This document shows positions 58,029-64,000 of a DNA stretch of 64,000 bases, one piece after another; position 1 is the first letter of the stretch; every line of letters starts with the position of its first letter. Origin of the DNA: Oehlia diaphana (taxonomy: Eukaryota; Glomeromycota; Glomeromycetes; Glomerales; Glomeraceae); NCBI GenBank assembly GCA_003833135.1, contig QZLH01000114.1, positions 94,128 through 158,127 of the forward strand. Reading direction: 5' to 3'. The notes below the pieces were generated by a model that ran no database searches, was not told where the DNA came from, and saw only the letters and a program-made list of their open reading frames with translations. Both the position numbers and the translations under genes were made by a program.

Positions 58029-61000
58029 ATGAGTAGCTTAGAAGCTGGTCCATCTTCATCAGCAAGGCAAAAAAATAGATTATCGGGACCTGGTTCAACG
58101 AACGTTACCGAAGAGGCAGTATATGAGTATGCCTTACGTGTCGCGTATTTGGCACATTTAACACAGCCAAAAGTTGCAAGAGCTATACCCTCTTCAGTTA
58201 CCCCTGTTAGACCTACTCTTGATCCTGCATTAAAGCGAGGCAGTGTTACAGGGAAAGATCCAAATAGATCCATCGATAATGTTATTAGAGATCACTTTTC
58301 AGCTTTTCATGATATTTTCAAAGATGAAAAAAAGTCAACAAAAAGTAATAAAATTCCTAGAGAGTTGGTTAAAATATTGAGAAATAGACTTGGTGATATT
58401 ACAAGTGGTAGGGATCAAAACCCAATTTTTTTGGATCCTTATTTACAGAGGGATCTTAAATTATTTTATCAGGCTTTACAACAGCCAGGTTTTCGTAAGC
58501 AATTTAAAGAAAATAATTCTAAAATTGAGGATCTTGTTTTAAACTATCTTAAGACTGCTCAAGGGGAACTTAAACAAGCTCAATTGCCTGCAGATATTAC
58601 ATGGCAAGCTAAACTTCAAGATCATGTTAGTATATTTGTGGGTATATTAAAAGAATGTCTTCAAACAAAAGAATGCGCTTATTCAGTAACTCCTGAAATG
58701 ATGGCACGGTTAGAGATGTATCAATCAAAAATGTCGGGTGGTCCAAAAACACCACATACAACCACAAATGGGGTTAGTATGAATGTTGAAGACATGGAAA
58801 TGGTTAAAGTAGTTCAGGCAATTTTCAATATTTCCCCTCAACAAATTCAGAAAGATATTAATTTACTAAGAAAAGATTGTACTGAACAAGTAAGTTTCTT
58901 AAATTTTATTATTTATATTTATTATTTCTGAAGTTGAAATGAATAAATTTTTTTAAATATGTAAGGCTGCATTAGAGGACCTTCGGAACATTATAAATCA
59001 TGTAAATCGTGGTGCAGCTTTCCCAGCTCGTAGAGATGATTTTGCTTCGGATGAAGCTTATAATAACTGGAAAACAATTGAGCTAAAACAAATTTCCGAA
59101 AACATGAACGTAATGATCGCACTTAATCCAGGCTTAGGTTTAGCTTCAAAAAAGCCAGAAGTACATAAGACACTTTTGTCAGGGGATAAAAGAGTATCAT
59201 TACCATCAAATCCGCGATGGCAAACGTTCACAGGGTCAATGCATCCTGAAACTATGAATGATGCTTTCCGTCAATATGAAGCAACACGTTCAACTGAATG
59301 TCAGGTACGTTCTGATTCACAATATCCTCCACAGAATCCATCAGGGTATCCATATACACAATCGCAACCACTACATCCTCCCTATATTTCACAACAGCAA
59401 CCACCAACATATCCACCCTATAGTCAACCATATAATCAATATAATCCTCCACACAATCAACAATATAATCCTCCGCACAATCAACAACAATATAATCAAC
59501 CATACAATCAACAATATAATCAACCATATAATCAACAATATAATCAACCATATAATCAGCAATATAATCAACCATATAATCAGCAATATAATCAACCATA
59601 TAATCAACCATATAATCAACCATATAATCAACCATATAATCAACAATATAATCAACAATATAATCAACCATATCCTCCACTTAATTCGCAACAGCCACTA
59701 CAACCTAACGAACCAAAGGAAGCACTCAATCCACCTATTGAGGTTCGTGTGTCATCATGGGTACTCTGTATATATACATTTTTTACATTACTTGTAACAT
59801 TTTATCATCTCATGTTTAGTCAAGTAGCCAAGGAGAATCTTTTGTTTTCATTCCGCCAAATCCTCGTGGTTATTACAAGTATTTAATATACAAGTGTATA
59901 AATTACGAGTTAGCACGCATGTCACACGAAGAGGCTTCCATTAAAATCCTTTCAAAAAGTACTGTGGATTTACTTAATGAATGTGGATTGCGTTGGAGGG
60001 TCTCGCCTGCGTTTAGATGGTTGCAATATTTAGACAATATTAAGAGTCGATATGATAGCTTCGATTCTAAAACACAACCTCAGATTAGTTTGGACCATAT
60101 AAAAGAAGGGTTTCATTTATTACACGATGCAATTAGGATACGGCCTATAGATACTTGGACAATTTCCGATGTTTGTATTTTTAATTCCGTTTTTTTATTC
60201 ATTTTAAATTTATGAACAAATTTCATACGAATTTCTTCATGTACAGAAAAGGGAGCTTATTGAAGTATTTTCGGGAATTCATGATTCCTTATTAAGAGAC
60301 CTGAAAATGGGATTAGCATACTATTTCAAGATCATACCATCAAGTTTTGATCTAAATTTTTTTTTGATGCAAATGATTCACGAAAATGAATTATTCAAAG
60401 AAAAATACGCGAATATTCTATCATCTTTATACAATGAACATAGGTCTTGTGTTATTGTAAGTGCCTTTATATATACCCTATGTTTTAATCATTTTTTAAA
60501 GCTTATTATCAAAAAAAAAAAAAATATTTTTTTTATACAAAAGGAAACGGCCATTAAGAAATATCAGGAAAAGAGAGACCAGAATTATGCACAATCTGCT
60601 AATGAGGTTCATGCTCTAGTATCTATTGCTCAATGGTTTCAACAAGAATTAGATAAATTGCGAATTAAATTTCCAACGCCTTTAATGAAGTTTGTAAAAT
60701 TTTCCGTAATTTATTAAATAATTATTTTTTTTTTTCTTTTTTTTTTTAAAAAAACATCTTTCTATTATTGTAATGTAGCCAAATTGACGTTGTTGGTTTG
60801 GTAGTGAGAACACAAATTCCTCTTTTTACTGCGGACATGGAAAACGCATCAACTGAAATTTTGAATAAAGTCAAAATGATTCCTGACGAAGGAATTCCTG
60901 TTGAAGACATTTTCGATTTGTATAGAGAAGTTATTACTCTTAAACAAATCTTCGCAGAAATTTGTCATGGGTTAGTTATTATTATAAGTTTCTTTTTTAA

Positions 61001-63233
61001 AAAGGCTTAAGTAATTTTGAAAATATTTTCTAACCTATCTTGGTCTCTTACAGTGAAACGTTTTCCTTCAATATTCAGGAATGGTTTGGACCTCATGTTC
61101 GTAAATGGTTAGAAGCCATGGATGCTAAAACTCCAGAATGGGTTTCTTCTGCCGTCAAAGTTGACAAAGTAAATGTTATCGGTAATTACTAAATATGGTT
61201 TGTTATTAGACATGAAATTACAATAATAATTAATAAATTTTATTTCAAACAGTTTAAAGCAGTTAGTTCTACAGATACCCATTCTTCTTCTGTAGTAGAT
61301 CTCTTCACATCTTTTAACCAAACCATTGACTTTCTTAAACGATTAAATTGGCCAAACGAATATCAAGCTGCTCGTTATATGACGAGCTTATCTAGGGTAT
61401 GTTAACGTATTTCGGGATTATTTTTTTACTAAATGTAATAACAAATTTGCTTAATTTCTTTTTATATAGACTATCAGTAAAGCTTTAGAGCAATATTGTA
61501 ATGTCATTGAAGACAAGTTTAAGGAAGACACGTTTCCACCAGAAGAAACAGGACAACATGTAACAAAACAATCGGCGTGGTATGTAAGAACGAAAACTGC
61601 CATAGCAACCGATAAAGTCGTCCCTTTTGATATTAAACCTGAGGTAATGGTTTTATCTAATCATTCATTCCTGATTTCATTGTATATTTCCATATAGCAT
61701 TCAAAATTCATTTATAATTTATTTCTTAACAGTCTTGCATTAAAATTAATAATATCGAAGCGGCACATGAACAGCTTGATAATCTGTATACTTCGATGGA
61801 TGTTGACTATTTGGCTCAAGTTATTCGTGATTCAAATCCCATTCAGCCTGTTCCAGAAAAGGTGGAAAAAACTAACAGATATCTCTATACAATTAAAATA
61901 GTTCAAGCAGAAAATTTGCCTGCACTTGATACCAATGGCTATAGTGATCCATACTGTGTACTTACGGATGAAAAAAACAGTACTTTAGCCCAGACACGTG
62001 TAATATATGAAACTTTGAATCCACGTTGGGATGAAGCATTCGACATTACCATTGAAGAAACGGATAAAATGCGATGGTTAGGCGTTACAGTTTGGGACAG
62101 AGACCAAGTTGGTTCTGATGATGTATGCGGGAAAGCTTATATCAGACTAGATCCCAATTACTTTAATGACTTCTTGGCACATGATGTGTGGCTAGATTTA
62201 GATCCACATGGCAGGATTTTATTAAGAATAAGTATGGAGGGAGAAAAGGACGATATTCAATTTTATTTTGGAAAAGCGTTCAGAACATTAAAACGTGCAC
62301 ATGATGATATGGCAAGAATAATTGTTGATAGAGTAAGTACAATATGAACTTGTTTTTATTTTTATTTATCTATAAATTAATGAATGCTAATCATTTCTTA
62401 TTCTATAGATGTCTCCATTTTTGAGACAATGTTTATCAAGAGAAGTCATTAACAGACTTCTGAAACCCAATTCAAATGGTTTTGCCATATTTAAACCATC
62501 TGACAAAGGAAAGAAAGTCGAATTATCAGATTTAGAAATTGAAGGAGCGATTGACCCTCTCTTCGATTATTTTGATACTAATTTAATGACACTCAATAGC
62601 TTTTTACACCCTGCAGTGTTCACAAAGGTAATGACTAAAGTATGGAAAGAAATAGAATCTATAATTGAGGAACTGTTGGTGCCTCCATTGTCTGATCGAC
62701 CTTCAGAGATGAAACCACTTAATGATACTGAAGTTGACACTGTAATTAAATGGCTTAAGGTAAGAGATGATTACTTTTTTATTATTTGCTTAGATGCTTC
62801 ATTAATAAGTTACATTGTTATATAGTTCCTTCATAATTATCTTCACGCTGACGGGAACGGGTTATCAAAAGATGAAGTACTCGAAAATCAAAAATATCTT
62901 CTTATTCTTCAAATAAGATACTACTATGATATGGAAACTGAAACTCTTATGCAAGAATATCTTAGTAATCAAATTACAAATACATTAACACCGGTTAAAA
63001 AATCAGCAAGCATGAGTAAATCAGTGCTTAATTCACGTAACTTAGGGACAATTAAAAAGCGAAAAACTCAAAAACGTAACAATACTAATCAAGATAATAG
63101 TGAAATTATCTTAAGAATTTTAAGAATGAGATCCGGTACTAAAACTTTCTTGAAACAACAAATGGAAGAAAGAGCTAAAAGACAAGCTACTGCTTCTTCA
63201 GCTTTGGAAGATGCACAAAATGTCGAAACATAG
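58029..63233 (+). CDS. YNC13: Ync13-like C2 and MUN-domain protein (Munc13-related)
   Basis: Fungal relative of Munc13/CAPS/BAIAP3 tethers; fission yeast Ync13 balances exocytosis and endocytosis at division sites. Twelve exons: 58029-58889, 58966-59742, 59820-60170, 60247-60456, 60544-60689, 60779-60970, 61054-61168, 61253-61396, 61470-61643, 61733-62332, 62409-62759 and 62826-63233, total 1442 aa. An N-terminal helical region (about 1-420) is followed by a Gln/Tyr/Asn/Pro repeat tract (about 445-530), then FVFIPPNPRGYYKYLIYKCI opening the MUN-like helical body. A C2 domain sits near residues 985-1100 (LPALDTNGYSDPYCVL and TVWDRDQVGSDD, with the Asp residues expected to bind calcium). Further MUN helices follow, then a basic C-terminal tail. 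An internal GTACGT at about 59305 could allow skipping of the repeat tract. Confidence 0.9.
59430..59672 (+). repeat. in-frame tandem repeat inside the Ync13-like gene
   Basis: About twenty 12-bp units of TATAATCAACCA or TATAATCAACAA coding for (Y-N-Q-P/Q)n. Low-complexity and prone to length change. Some of the multi-frame ORFs here are only shadows of the repeat. Confidence 0.9.
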
Positions 63234-63422
63234 GTTTTCAAATATATGTCAGACTTGATTTTATTTTCTAGGGAAAATTTCATAATATAATATATATATT
63301 TATACTTGTATATTTTTTCAAATTTAAACTTCTATATTAATTATATTCTCGTATATCATTCTTTATTCTTATAATAATAAAATTTATTTTGACGTCATAT
63401 TTATTTATTTATTAAGAAGCGA

Positions 63423-64000
63423 CTACAAAAAAACTTTATCAATCAATTTATCTTCCAAGCCCGAATTTTTCATTAATTGTAATAAACATTTTCCAGCTTC
63501 TTCAACCTCATATACTAAATCATCGATTGGTTGAGTAGTCTTTTCGATTGATCGTAAGTGTAAGGAAAGAGATTTTTCAATCTCACAAAGTTGATCATCT
63601 TTTTCAGGCTTCATTATCGCGAAAAACAATTAAAATAAATATGTACAATAAAATATACTACATCAACTATATCAACTATATCAGTAAACTTACATCATAT
63701 GATTTATTTTTCGATAGTTTAAATTGACTCTTGATTAATTCTTCATCAATTTCAACCGCTTCTTCCAATTCTTCTTTCAATAAAGGATGAAGCTAAATAT
63801 GAAAAGATTAATGTGCAATTCTGGGCAAATACAAAGAACCTTTTTTTGCATATTGTTATTTATTACCTTATTCCGTTGAAGCATTTTATTTCGACTATCC
63901 ACGGCTTTCTTGTCACTACGAAATTTAGTCAAGCTCTTCGTATCTTCATGCAAAAGCCTTCAAATAAAGAAATAGTCAAAAAAGCATATTATAAAAACAT
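63423..64000 (-). CDS. coiled-coil protein, 3' part only
   Basis: Unrecognised gene cut by the window end. Exons seen (minus): 63957-63867, 63792-63694 and 63608-63423. Phases agree and give the last 124 residues: LLHEDTKSLTKFRSDKKAVD, then LHPLLKEELEEAVEIDEEL, then PEKDDQLCEIEKSLSLHLRS, ending KLIDKVFL. The spacing of Leu/Ile and the many Glu/Lys suggest a coiled coil. Upstream exons lie beyond 64000. No family assigned. Convergent with the Ync13-like gene, 189 bp apart. Confidence 0.75.

Noticed and set aside
59252..59797. Antisense and shifted-frame ORFs of VDYMVDYI or NHIINNII type
   Set aside because: They are shadows of the YNQP tandem repeat in the Ync13-like gene.

Overview
This is nuclear DNA of an AT-rich, intron-rich fungus. 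Nearly every gene is split by short GT-AG introns, the standard code is used, and the genes are fungal: a fused tryptophan synthase, a Kre2-type mannosyltransferase, a Cbp3 chaperone and a Ync13-type C2/MUN protein. Very low GC, long A/T homopolymers in the spacers, and animal-like genes (BORCS5, TMEM208, AKAP7, RBM42, SZRD1) suggest an early-diverging lineage such as an arbuscular-mycorrhizal Glomeromycotina. That placement is inference. Most gene models were checked by hand: splice phases match, and the summed exons divide by three.

Layout. 1-3900: a class I cAMP phosphodiesterase (minus) with its AT-rich 3' flank, which carries a 140-bp direct duplication. 3.9-12.8 kb: a homopolymer-rich gene desert with an 825-bp assembly gap and small tandem repeats. 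12.8-36.3 kb: dense housekeeping genes: uL2m, Kre2-type mannosyltransferase, TRP5, delta-COP, TMEM208/SND2, UTP5/WDR43, RBM42-like, an unknown small protein, bL9m, citrate synthase, UTP18 and CBP3. 36.3-45.3 kb: a 9-kb island with no host gene, containing at least four short inverted-repeat elements, two with good target-site duplications of different lengths, and one larger element (arms of about 160 bp) whose centre is a 633-bp gap. 45.3-64 kb: GSK3 kinase, ARA2-like aldo-keto reductase, SZRD1, BORCS5, an RS2Z-type splicing factor, ETF-ubiquinone oxidoreductase, AKAP7-like 2H protein, Ync13-like protein and the 3' part of an unidentified coiled-coil gene.

How the genes work together. Several serve mitochondria: two ribosomal proteins, citrate synthase, the complex III chaperone and ETF-QO. 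Two (UTP5, UTP18) belong to the small-subunit processome. Three serve membranes and traffic: delta-COP, SND2 and BORCS5. Two regulate signalling: PDE and GSK3. No operon-like cluster or novel multigene system is visible. The strongest structural oddities are the nearly strict alternation of gene strands, a head-to-head gene pair in which both first coding exons are just the start codon, and the nest of miniature transposons in the 36-45 kb island.
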